From Acidobacteriota bacterium (GTDB lineage: Bacteria; Actinomycetota; Thermoleophilia; Gaiellales; Gaiellaceae), in the NCBI GenBank assembly GCA_028876365.1, contig JAGWRZ010000035.1, positions 1 through 39,949 on the forward strand: a stretch of 39,949 bases of DNA, in the 5' to 3' direction. Below, one piece after another: positions 32,928 through 39,949 of the stretch; within the stretch, counting starts at the first letter, position 1, and the number at the start of each line of letters is the position of its first letter. The translations under genes were made by a program, and so were the position numbers. The notes beneath the pieces are model-generated. The model saw only the letters and a list, made by a program, of their open reading frames with translations, was not told the DNA's origin and did not search any database.

Positions 32928-33712
32928 GATCTTCATATGTGGTGGAAGCCCTGCCTGCGGAGGAGTCCGCCGGCGCCGGGCGGCTTGCGGCGCGGTTCCC
33001 GGCCACCTCTCGGCGGGCCGAGATCCGGGCGCTGCCGGGGACGCGTCGATCGAGCCCGAGCTACTGCGTACGCGCTCCGCTCGCACGGTGGCTGGCCGAT
33101 CGCGCGGCGGTTCTCGCATCGGACGCTGCGGCGGCGGTGCTCGACTTCGGCTGTGGCGACCGCCGCCACGAGTCGCTCTTCACCGCTGCCGGGGCGAGCT
33201 ACGTCGGGCTCGACGGCCCCTGGAACCCGGCCGCGGACCTCGTCGGCGCACCCGACGCGGTGCCGGTCCCAGATGCCAGCTTCGCCGTCGTCGTGTGCAC
33301 GCAGACGCTCGAGCATCTCCCCGACCCTGCAGCCGCCGTCCGCGAGCTGCACCGGGTCGTGCAGCCCGGGGGATGCGTCCTCGTCTCGACACACGGGACG
33401 GCGGTCTATCACCCGAACCCGACCGACTACTGGCGCTGGACCGGGCCGGGGCTCGAGAAGCTCTTCCTCGACAACGCGGACTGGTCGTCGATCACCGTCA
33501 CGCCGGGACAGGGGACGGCAGCGACGACAGCGATGCTCGCCGCCTACTACATCGACCTCGCCTGCAAGCGGCTGCACGTGCGCCCGCTCGCGGTGCCGTT
33601 CGTGTACTCGCTCAATCTCGCGGGCGAAGCGCTCGACCGCGCCCTTCCGATCCTGCGACGACCGATTCCCGGCTCGCTCACCGCCACCTTCCACATCGAG
33701 GCGCGCCGCTGA
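32921..33712 (+). CDS. Class I SAM-dependent methyltransferase
   Basis: 263 aa. Motif I is VLDFGCGD (residues 73-80), followed by YVGLDG (post-I acidic strand), the ASFAVVVCTQTLEHLPDP segment (short motif QTLEHLPD, methyltransferase type 11) and VVQPGGCVLVSTHG. The C-terminal half carries a hydrophobic region but no clear TM. The substrate is unknown; the neighbours suggest a surface glycan or lipid. The start is ATG at 32921; there is no Shine-Dalgarno, and a palindrome covers the start, so translation may be from a leaderless or short-leader message. Confidence 0.85.
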   Translation: MSRSSYVVEALPAEESAGAGRLAARFPATSRRAEIRALPGTRRSSPSYCVRAPLARWLADRAAVLASDAAAAVLDFGCGDRRHESLFTAAGASYVGLDGPWNPAADLVGAPDAVPVPDASFAVVVCTQTLEHLPDPAAAVRELHRVVQPGGCVLVSTHGTAVYHPNPTDYWRWTGPGLEKLFLDNADWSSITVTPGQGTAATTAMLAAYYIDLACKRLHVRPLAVPFVYSLNLAGEALDRALPILRRPIPGSLTATFHIEARR

Positions 33713-33780
33713 CCGTCGAGATCCCGGCTCGGTCACAAATGAGCTGTGGTTCATGCAATGTTAACGGAACGCGTGCACGC

Positions 33781-33802
33781 CGGTCACATGCGCATGTGAC
33801 CG
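33781..33802. promoter_or_regulatory. 22-bp perfect palindrome upstream of DMF-amidase-like gene
   Basis: CGGTCACATG-CGCATGTGACCG is fully symmetric and ends 8 nt before the GTG start at 33811. The half-site CGGTCACA occurs again at about 33730-33737. No T-run follows, so an operator is more likely than a terminator for the methyltransferase gene. Confidence 0.6.
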
Positions 33803-33810
33803 TCTCCTAG

Positions 33811-35337
33811 GTGCGGTTCGTGCTCGGCGCGCTTGCGGCCGCAGGATGGATGCACGTCCACGCGGCGCTCCCGTCCCCTCACCGGGTCAATCCCGTCGTG
33901 CTCGAGAACGAGAAGCCCGGGACGCGCGCCTGGCTCTCGGGGTGGGAGAGTCACGGGCAAGTCGAGGGGTACACGTCGGAGGTCAGCGTCGGGCCGGGGG
34001 CGCAGGTGCGGTTCCACGTCAGCCTGAACCCTGCCGGGCGCTATCGGATCGAGATCTACCGGCTCGGGTGGTACCAGGGGCTCGGCGGCAGGCTGTACGC
34101 ATGCCTGCCGTCCTGCTCGACCGACGAGCCGGGCTCGCCGCAGCCGGTCCCGCCGTTCGATCCGGCCACGGGGTACCTCGATGCGGGCTGGCCCGTGACG
34201 GACGTGCTCGATGTCGGCACAACCTGGTTGAGCGGCTACTACCTCGGCGTGATTCGCGTCACGGCCGGGACCGACGCCGGCGCCGCGTATCGCGTTCCGT
34301 TCATCGTCCGTGCGCCGGCGTCGCGACACTCGGCGATCCTCGTGCAGGCATCGACGAACACGTGGGAGGCGTACAACGCATGGGGCGGCCGCAGCCTCTA
34401 CTACCCGGATCAACAGGGCTTGGTCGACAATCACGTCTCCTTCGACCGGCCATACGACGTCATGCCGATGAGCGATGCGTCGGAGCAGCGCTTCGAGCTC
34501 CCACTGCTGCGCTTTCTCGAGCGCGAGGGATACGACGTCTCCTATCAGGCCGATTCGGACACCGACGCGCACCCCGGCTCTCTTCGCGAGCATCGACTGG
34601 TGATCGTCTCCGGACACGACGAGTACTGGACGCAGGGTCAGCGCAACGCATTCGACGCCGCCGTGAGGGACGGTGTGAACCTCGCGTTCATGGGCGGCGA
34701 CATCGGGTACTGGCGCATCCGGTACGAGAACAACCGGCGCACCATCGTCGAGTACCGGCGGTACACGCGTGATCCGCTGGGCATCACCGACAAGTTCCGC
34801 CGCCTCACCCCGCCCGAGCCGGAATGCCGAGTCGAAGGCGTCGAGTTCGACGACACCGACGGAAGCGCCTCGATCGGCAGCAATCCTCCCCTCGCCGTCG
34901 CAGACTCGACCGATCCCTGGTTCAGCGGGACGGGCTTTCGAGCAGGCGACGCGATGCCGCATCTCGCCGGCGGGGAGTGGGACAACACCGTCGCCGGGTG
35001 CACGCCGACGGGCACGACCGTCTTGTTCGACTATCAGGGGCCGCCGTCCCCCGACGAGGTCACCCGCTACGACGCGCCCTCCGGGGCCGTCGTGTTCTCG
35101 GCATCCTCGCTCGACTTCAACTTCGGTCTCGACGATCCGCCCGGCTACACGGCGGAGCTGGGGTGGCAAGACGTCCGGCTGCAACGCTTCATGCGCAACG
35201 CATTCGATGCGATGACACGACCGGGGAAGGCGCCATCGGCGGGCATCGTCTCGCTGCTCACGGGCCCCGGAGGGGCCGGAGGCCCTCGGCGATCGCGAGC
35301 ATGGTCTTGTTGGACAGCGCGTCGAGCAATGTGTTGA
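33811..35337 (+). CDS. Secreted protein with DMF-amidase beta-subunit C-terminal domain
   Basis: 508 aa, GTG start, with a short signal peptide (residues 1-18, ending VHA). It matches what I know of the N,N-dimethylformamidase beta-subunit C-terminal-like family: ENEKPGTRAWL, RYRIEIYRLGWYQGLGG, NTWEAYNAWGGRSLY, FLEREGYDVSY, VSGHDEYWT and NLAFMGG. In true DMF amidase two Tyr and a Glu bind iron; the AYNAWGG and HDEYW blocks are kept, but DMF hydrolysis is unlikely in this setting, and an export signal is not expected for that role. Its last ~25 codons are antisense to the LCP gene end (80-nt convergent overlap), so the C-terminus may be an artefact of that overlap. Confidence 0.8.
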   Translation: MRFVLGALAAAGWMHVHAALPSPHRVNPVVLENEKPGTRAWLSGWESHGQVEGYTSEVSVGPGAQVRFHVSLNPAGRYRIEIYRLGWYQGLGGRLYACLPSCSTDEPGSPQPVPPFDPATGYLDAGWPVTDVLDVGTTWLSGYYLGVIRVTAGTDAGAAYRVPFIVRAPASRHSAILVQASTNTWEAYNAWGGRSLYYPDQQGLVDNHVSFDRPYDVMPMSDASEQRFELPLLRFLEREGYDVSYQADSDTDAHPGSLREHRLVIVSGHDEYWTQGQRNAFDAAVRDGVNLAFMGGDIGYWRIRYENNRRTIVEYRRYTRDPLGITDKFRRLTPPEPECRVEGVEFDDTDGSASIGSNPPLAVADSTDPWFSGTGFRAGDAMPHLAGGEWDNTVAGCTPTGTTVLFDYQGPPSPDEVTRYDAPSGAVVFSASSLDFNFGLDDPPGYTAELGWQDVRLQRFMRNAFDAMTRPGKAPSAGIVSLLTGPGGAGGPRRSRAWSCWTARRAMC

Positions 35338-37156
35338 CGACCCAGTAGGTGTCCGTGCCTCGCAGGAGGACGACCATGTGAAGGTGCGAGCCGCTGAAGT
35401 AGAGCTGGAAGCGCCGGCCGCCGATGGAGCGTGACAGGCTCGGCGACGCGAGCACGGGCGCCGATGCGAAATCCGTCTCTTCGATTCCCCAGTACGCATT
35501 GCCGCCCGTGCGGAAGACGAGGCGAACGGCCAGACGGCCGGGAGCGATCGTGTACAGGCGCACCGGCTGGTCGCCGGGAAGGGTGTCGGGCACCGAGTCC
35601 GCTTCGAGGACCGTCGGCGTCTCGAGCGCGAATGGGACGCGGCGTGCGAGCGGGCCCAGGAGCGAGGCGCCGGTCGTCGTGTCGCGACGAACCGATGCGA
35701 GCGCAGGCCCGATCGTCGAGTCGTTCGCCGCCGGCACGCGCGTGGCGCTCGCACCGAGGCGCCCCTGGAAGCTCCTCCCGACGACGAGGACGAGCGCCGA
35801 CCCGGGGTCAACGGCGCGCAGCCTCGGATCTCGGGGGAGGCGGGCGACCGTCGCACCGCCGACGAGCTGGGCGAGCGCGACCGCCGCCGTCCGCGACGCC
35901 GTCTTCGCCGGGTCGTAGAAGACGACGGACGCGCCGTAGTCCATCGTCGGTGCGTTCGCGATCGCTCCGAGCGGCGGAGGCTGGACCGCGTACCGCCGGC
36001 GGGGGAGGAGGCTGCCGGCGAGGGCGGCCGCACCCGGCACCCCGTTTCCGTTCAGGACGGTGACGGTCGTTCGCGCAGGCTGCGGGGAGGGGCCGTGGCG
36101 TCGAGCCGGCGACGGCGCTTGCGGGACGGCCGGGTGGATGAAGTCGTACACGGAGCCGGCGATCGACTGTGGCGGCGCGGTCAGCTCGTCGGCGCCGCCC
36201 ACGTACACATCGGTGGCTCCCTGGATGTAGTTCTGCATCAGATGCGCCCGCGGAAGCGTCAGGGCGAAGAGCGCGTATCCGAGGACGGTGCTCTCGCCGA
36301 GACAGCTCGAGCATCCGCCGATCTCGACGTTGTGGGTGATCGTCGAGACGATCTTCGGCAGCTCGAGAGGATTGAACTTTCGCGCGAGTTGCTGTTTCAG
36401 GGCCCGAAGGAACTCTTGATCTCGTGCCTGCCGGTAGAAATCGGAGTCGGTGTGGCGGAAGCGCACGAACTCGAGCGCGCTGCCGCCGCTGAGCAACTGG
36501 TAGCCGGGCTGCAGGTCGATATTCGAGTAGTCGGTCGAGGCGGTGCCGACGTTTCGGTTGTAGTAGCTGCGGTCGATGTCGAGCCAGATCCCGCCGATGT
36601 CGTTCACGATCTCCTTGAAGCCGTGGTAGTCGACGGTGACGAGATAGCTGATGCGTAGTCCGGTCAGCTTCTCGACGGTCTCGAGCGATCCCGCGGGACC
36701 GCAGTACGCGAACGCGTAGTCGATTCTCGTCACTCCGAGTGACTGTGCTCTGTGCGGGCACCACACGGGGACACGAAGATCGCGGGGGAGGGAAAGCATG
36801 GAGATCGTGTGCGTCCGCGGGTCGGCGCGGATCAGCAGGATCGTGTCCGACCGTCCCCCGGCCGACGCCTCGATTCCCGCGCGCTGGTTGTCGCCGAGCA
36901 CGAGCGCGATCGCCGCGTGCCCGGGTGGCGTCGTCTTCAGCTGCGCTTCCGCCCGCCGCATCGCGGGTGTATGCGCCTCCATCGCCGCGAGGGACTGATG
37001 GAGCCACAGGTACATGCCTCCGGCGATCCCGGAGGCGACGATGAGCAGGGCGAGCGCCAGCCAGCCGACGGCGCGAAGGAGACGGCGCCCGAATGACCTG
37101 GGGGGAGAGGCGGGCTGCCGATACCGTCGCGTGATTGCTGCGCTCCGCTCGGTCAG
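35258..37156 (-). CDS. LytR-CpsA-Psr (LCP) family protein with LytR_C domain
   Basis: About 632 aa: a short cytoplasmic part, one TM (WLALALLIVASGIAGGMYLWL region, about residues 32-52), the LCP domain (about 85-320) with RSDTILLIRAD and MLSLPRDLRVPV, LytR_C (TVTVLNGNGVPGAAALAGSLL) and a further ~200-aa C-terminal domain ending in FSGSHLHMVVLLRGTDTYW. LCP proteins attach wall polymers (teichoic acid, arabinogalactan or capsule) from lipid carriers to peptidoglycan. There is no ATG, GTG or TTG before the TM in a sensible place; I suggest CTG at 37156, which overlaps the upstream stop as CTGA. Confidence 0.88.
   Translation of the reverse strand: MTERSAAITRRYRQPASPPRSFGRRLLRAVGWLALALLIVASGIAGGMYLWLHQSLAAMEAHTPAMRRAEAQLKTTPPGHAAIALVLGDNQRAGIEASAGGRSDTILLIRADPRTHTISMLSLPRDLRVPVWCPHRAQSLGVTRIDYAFAYCGPAGSLETVEKLTGLRISYLVTVDYHGFKEIVNDIGGIWLDIDRSYYNRNVGTASTDYSNIDLQPGYQLLSGGSALEFVRFRHTDSDFYRQARDQEFLRALKQQLARKFNPLELPKIVSTITHNVEIGGCSSCLGESTVLGYALFALTLPRAHLMQNYIQGATDVYVGGADELTAPPQSIAGSVYDFIHPAVPQAPSPARRHGPSPQPARTTVTVLNGNGVPGAAALAGSLLPRRRYAVQPPPLGAIANAPTMDYGASVVFYDPAKTASRTAAVALAQLVGGATVARLPRDPRLRAVDPGSALVLVVGRSFQGRLGASATRVPAANDSTIGPALASVRRDTTTGASLLGPLARRVPFALETPTVLEADSVPDTLPGDQPVRLYTIAPGRLAVRLVFRTGGNAYWGIEETDFASAPVLASPSLSRSIGGRRFQLYFSGSHLHMVVLLRGTDTYWVVNTLLDALSNKTMLAIAEGLRPLRGP
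35263..35277. terminator. Possible hairpin inside convergent overlap
   Basis: GGCCCC-GGA-GGGGCC within the 80-nt overlap of the convergent DMF-amidase-like and LCP genes. Could act as a terminator for either; the stem is short and there is no T-run. Confidence 0.25.
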
Positions 37157-37383
37157 GAATCTCGGCGAGTGAGTCTGATGATGAGCGTGACGGCGATCAC
37201 GACACCCGCGACGCCGAACGCGACACCGGCTGCGATTCGGAGGAGCTCGTCCTGCGTCGCGGTGCCCCAGGCGTAGGTCACCGCCGCGAGCCCCGCGACG
37301 AGGGCGGCATTCGGGACCGCCCCACGAAACCATGCCGGCGGGCCGGGCTGGGTTCTGGTGTCGCGATCGAGTGGTGCTCTCAT
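37153..37383 (-). CDS. Small two-TM membrane protein
   Basis: 76 aa from ATG at 37383: a basic, Pro-rich N-terminus (MRAPLDRDTRTQPGPPAW), then two hydrophobic segments (about 24-40 and 48-68) and a basic end (LTRRDS). I do not recognise a family. Its stop overlaps the proposed CTG start of the LCP gene, and a TATAAT box lies about 35-40 nt upstream of the ATG, so it is the first gene of the LCP transcript and may be an accessory of the LCP protein. An upstream in-frame ATG (37419) would overlap the TATAAT and is rejected. Confidence 0.7.
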   Translation of the reverse strand: MRAPLDRDTRTQPGPPAWFRGAVPNAALVAGLAAVTYAWGTATQDELLRIAAGVAFGVAGVVIAVTLIIRLTRRDS

Positions 37384-37407
37384 GGCCGGTGCATCTGCCG
37401 TGAATGA

Positions 37408-37425
37408 ATGATCGATCATATTATA
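37408..37425. promoter_or_regulatory. Palindrome and TATAAT box in divergent promoter region
   Basis: ATGATCGATCAT (37408-37419) is a perfect 12-bp palindrome directly next to TATAAT on the minus strand (37425-37420). The site lies in the 88-bp AT-rich gap between the small two-TM gene (minus) and the GT-C-like gene (plus). The TATAAT spacing fits transcription of the minus-strand unit; no good -35 box is seen. The palindrome just downstream of the -10 would suit a repressor. Confidence 0.5.
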
Positions 37426-37471
37426 CGGCGATGGGACGAGAGCTCCTCCGGTCGCCGGCTGTGCAGGGAAC

Positions 37472-39676
37472 GTGAGTGCCGTTGCAACTCGGAGCGACGG
37501 TGTTCGTGCCGCGCCGTTCACGGATCGGTTCGCCGCAGCTGTCCCGCTCGCGAGCATCTACGTGTGGCTTTCGGCGATCTACATGGTGGAGGCGTGGCGG
37601 CGTGTAACCCCGTGGCTCTTCGGCGACGAGCTCGAGTTCACCCAGCTCTCGCGCGCGATCGCGGCCACCGGCCATCCCGCCGAGCGCGGGCACCCGCACG
37701 GAGCCGACTCGGTGTGGTCGTACGTCATCTCGCTCTTCTGGCACATCCACAACGTCGCGACGGCCTACGACGCCATCAAGTACTTCGACGTGCTCGTCAT
37801 GGCGGCCGTCGTCTTCCCGACCTATCTCCTCGCCCGCATGCTCGTCGGCAGGACGGCGTCCCTCTTCGCCGCCGCCGGGGCCGGGGTCATCCCCGCGCTC
37901 GCCTATTCGTCCTATCTCGTTCAGGAGCCGATCGCCTACCCCTACGCGGCGCTTTGCTTCTTCCTCATCGCGAACGCGCTCGTGAAGCGCCGCCGCTGGC
38001 CGGTCACGGGGGCCGTCGCGGCCTCCGTGTTCGCGCCGGCGGTCAAGGGCGAGCTCATCGTCGTCCCCGCCGTGCTCGTCCTGGCCGTGGTCTTCGTCGC
38101 CTGGTCGGGCGACGGCGCCAAGCGCTGGCGGGCCTCGTGGTCGACAGGCGACTGGATCGGATGGGTCACATTGGTGCTCGTCGGGATCTTCGGGATCAGT
38201 GCGATCGCGAGTCACCACTCGGCGCCGTGGTCGACGGTGACGACGGGCTACAAGCACCGCATCGTCAACGAGGGCGACTGGGCGGTCGGGACGCTCGCCC
38301 TCGGAATCGGAGTGCTGCCGTTCATCGCCGGCATCGCCGCCCTCTTCCCTGCTCGGCGGGAGACTCCGTCACGCGAGGTGCGCGTCTTTCGCTGCGTCGC
38401 GATCGGCGCGCTCATCGCGTTCGGCCTCTACACCGCCATGAAGGCGGCGTATCTCTCCACACAATTCGCGACGCGGGTGGAGGAGCGCAACATCATCTAC
38501 GTCGCGCCGCTGCTGTTCATCGGGACGGCACTGGTCTTTTCGCGCCGCGCGGCAAGCCTCGGCGGGCTCGCAGTGGCAGGCGCATACACCCTCTACCTCG
38601 AGGGTTACGCGCTGTATCACGTCACGCAGTATCCGTACCAGATGGGCGTGCAGCTCTACTCCGATGCGCTCGGATTCGCGATCGTCCAGCAGGCGAACAG
38701 AGACATCGGCTGGACGCCGCAGTTCGTCCGCATGCTCCTCGTCGTCATGGTCCTCGTGTCGATGCTCGTGCTGATCGCGCCGCGGGTCCTGGGCCGCAAC
38801 GCGCGCACGGCCGCAGCGATCACCGTCGTCGCCGCCGTCGGGGTCATCGGCTGGAACTTCACAGGCGAGCTTGCGGCCTCTGCGGGGACCGACTCGATCG
38901 CGAGGGCCGAAGCGACAACGCTCGGACGACCGTTCACGTGGCTCGATCGGAAGACGCACGGCAGGTCGACGTTGTACATGGGCGAGGCCGAGGTCGATCA
39001 GAACCCGGAATGGCTGCTCGAGTTCTGGAACCGCTCGATCACTCGCGTCTCGAGCCTCGACGGCAGCGTCCTCGGCCCCGGCTTCTCCGGCAGCCCGAAC
39101 ATCCTGCGCAACGGCGCGCTCTACTGGCAGGACCTCCCCCAGGGCCTCGGGATCCAGTACGACTACGCCGTCGAGGACCCCCCCTGCGTGGATCTCGCCG
39201 GGGCCCCCGTATCCACGCACCTGCATCGCGCGGGCGGTCGTTTCCTGCGGTGGACGCTCGTCGAGCTCGCGAAACCGAACCGCCTGCGCAGCACCTGCAC
39301 GGGGATCTACGCCGACGGATGGACCGGCGCGAGCGGCAGCTATTACTTCCGTTTCTCCGGGCCGCCCGGATGGCTGCGCATCGCGTACTCCCGACCCGAG
39401 AGCTACCCCATCGCGCCGAGCCCCGTGACGGTCACCCTCGGGGCGCTGAAGATCGTCGACCAGCAACCCGCGCTGGTGCGCGCCACGACGTCGGTCGCCG
39501 GCACGATCGGCAACCTGCAGAGCAAGACTCTCTGGCTCCACGTCCCCGCGGGCGGCTTTGCCGTCCACGTCGTCGTCGCGAAGACGTTCGTCCCCGACCA
39601 ATTCGACCATCGCGGCGACAGGCGCGAGCTCGGCATGCAGCTCGCCTACCGCTGGTTCCCCCGCCGAGCCGGCTGA
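37472..39676 (+). CDS. GT-C-like polytopic membrane glycosyltransferase
   Basis: 734 aa with about 11-12 hydrophobic segments (residues ~25-475) and a C-terminal soluble domain of about 260 aa. The first outer loop has LFGDELEFTQLSRAI, the acidic D-E motif typical of GT-C enzymes (PMT/mannosyltransferase type); AYPYAALCFFL and VKGELIVVP follow in the membrane region. It probably transfers a sugar from a polyprenyl-phosphate donor outside the membrane. The start is GTG at 37472 with AGGGA close by. The 126 bp after it (39677-39802) show no further gene. It shares layout with the GT-C-like protein at 29648-31390. Confidence 0.8.
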   Translation: MSAVATRSDGVRAAPFTDRFAAAVPLASIYVWLSAIYMVEAWRRVTPWLFGDELEFTQLSRAIAATGHPAERGHPHGADSVWSYVISLFWHIHNVATAYDAIKYFDVLVMAAVVFPTYLLARMLVGRTASLFAAAGAGVIPALAYSSYLVQEPIAYPYAALCFFLIANALVKRRRWPVTGAVAASVFAPAVKGELIVVPAVLVLAVVFVAWSGDGAKRWRASWSTGDWIGWVTLVLVGIFGISAIASHHSAPWSTVTTGYKHRIVNEGDWAVGTLALGIGVLPFIAGIAALFPARRETPSREVRVFRCVAIGALIAFGLYTAMKAAYLSTQFATRVEERNIIYVAPLLFIGTALVFSRRAASLGGLAVAGAYTLYLEGYALYHVTQYPYQMGVQLYSDALGFAIVQQANRDIGWTPQFVRMLLVVMVLVSMLVLIAPRVLGRNARTAAAITVVAAVGVIGWNFTGELAASAGTDSIARAEATTLGRPFTWLDRKTHGRSTLYMGEAEVDQNPEWLLEFWNRSITRVSSLDGSVLGPGFSGSPNILRNGALYWQDLPQGLGIQYDYAVEDPPCVDLAGAPVSTHLHRAGGRFLRWTLVELAKPNRLRSTCTGIYADGWTGASGSYYFRFSGPPGWLRIAYSRPESYPIAPSPVTVTLGALKIVDQQPALVRATTSVAGTIGNLQSKTLWLHVPAGGFAVHVVVAKTFVPDQFDHRGDRRELGMQLAYRWFPRRAG

Positions 39677-39776
39677 GGTGCCCGCGGGGCGCGCTCGCGC
39701 GGAAGGAAGGCCGGCCTCCGGCAGAGCGTCGCCGACCGAGTGGGCAACGAACGCGGCGTCAGTCCCCGTCGAGCGG

Positions 39777-39803
39777 TGCCACGTTTATGGCATGATAGTG
39801 GCA
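39777..39803 (+). promoter_or_regulatory. Inverted repeat at antitoxin gene start
   Basis: TGCCAC (39777-39782) and GTGGCA (39798-39803) form an inverted repeat, and TGGCATG occurs twice, 11 bp apart (39788 and 39799). TTTATG and GATAGT are possible -10 boxes. Ribbon-helix-helix antitoxins usually repress their own promoter through such repeats. Confidence 0.5.
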
Positions 39804-39949
39804 TGGCGCGGACTCGAATCAGCACGACCGTCGATGCCGAGTTGCTCGAGAGCGCGCGCCGGGCGCGTTCCGGGCTCACCGATTCGGCGCTGATCGACGA
39901 GGCGCTCGCCGCACTGATGGCTCGCCGGCGGGCAGCCGAGTTCGACGCC
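39803..39949 (+). CDS. Ribbon-helix-helix antitoxin (VapB/MazE-like), cut by window edge
   Basis: 49 codons are visible: [19 protein letters not shown], then a helix ending [19 protein letters not shown]. The RTRISTTVD strand and two helices are the ribbon-helix-helix DNA-binding fold found in VapB-type antitoxins. The region that would bind a PIN-domain toxin lies beyond the window, as would the toxin gene. The ATG at 39803 lies inside the inverted repeat. The pair toxin is therefore a prediction, not seen. Confidence 0.75.
   Translation, partial: MARTRISTTVDAELLESARRARSGLTDSALIDEALAALMARRRAAEFDA

Noticed and set aside
33781-33802. Palindrome as a CRP-type site
   Set aside because: The half-sites are in the reverse order (TCACA-N6-TGTGA rather than TGTGA-N6-TCACA).
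37384-37419. Upstream ATG at 37419 as start of the small two-TM gene
   Set aside because: It abuts the TATAAT box, so it would lie upstream of the expected transcript start.

Overview
The window is about 40 kb of high-GC (roughly 70%) bacterial chromosome with dense, often 4-nt-overlapping gene packing and frequent GTG starts. The arg cluster order, the LytR-CpsA-Psr protein with a LytR_C domain, the actinobacterial-style small proteins and the many multi-PAS kinases suggest an actinomycetote, most likely of the deep-branching Thermoleophilia (Gaiellales/Solirubrobacterales) type. That placement is inference from gene style; there is no rRNA or tRNA in the window.

Layout. (1) 1-6492, minus strand: arginine biosynthesis, [28 protein letters not shown]. 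argH runs off the left edge, argF is missing from its usual place, and an AT-rich ARG-box-like site overlaps the argC start. (2) 6595-9371, plus strand: a 69-aa CxCx4C protein, then a small operon of a two-TM protein (CBU_0592-like), a FabF-type ketosynthase and a membrane acyl desaturase, ended by a strong hairpin. (3) 9483-27437, minus strand: an 18-kb block of fifteen consecutive same-strand genes made almost only of phosphorelay parts. It holds four histidine kinases, one N-terminal HPt domain, eleven receiver domains, three NarL/LuxR-type regulators, one REC-HD-GYP protein, a 93-aa protein that is only a DHp (phosphoacceptor) domain, a TPR protein followed by a 30-aa hydrophobic peptide with a perfect Shine-Dalgarno, and a 46-aa small protein. 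One kinase carries ten PAS domains, nine of them in an exact 124-aa tandem array with a four-unit higher-order repeat. A G-rich motif (ACGGGGGAC-like) recurs in the few gaps of this block, in front of each transcription unit. (4) 27603-29620, plus strand: an ArsR-type regulator and an atypical Nramp-family transporter whose metal-site motifs are altered. (5) 29648-39676: an envelope-type region with two GT-C-like polytopic membrane proteins, a secreted subtilisin, a SAM methyltransferase, a secreted protein with the DMF-amidase beta-subunit C-terminal fold, an LCP ligase-type protein and a small two-TM protein. (6) 39803 to the right edge: start of a ribbon-helix-helix antitoxin gene (VapB/MazE-like) with an inverted repeat at its start.

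How it may work together. The arg genes form one translationally coupled repressed operon. The FabF/desaturase pair probably adjusts membrane fatty acids. The signalling island looks like a locally encoded branched phosphorelay: several sensory kinases feed receivers and possible His phosphotransfer proteins, with outputs to transcription (three LuxR-type regulators) and to cyclic-di-GMP breakdown (HD-GYP). The TPR/peptide pair and the DHp-only protein are the least explained parts of it. The envelope region probably builds or attaches a surface glycopolymer.
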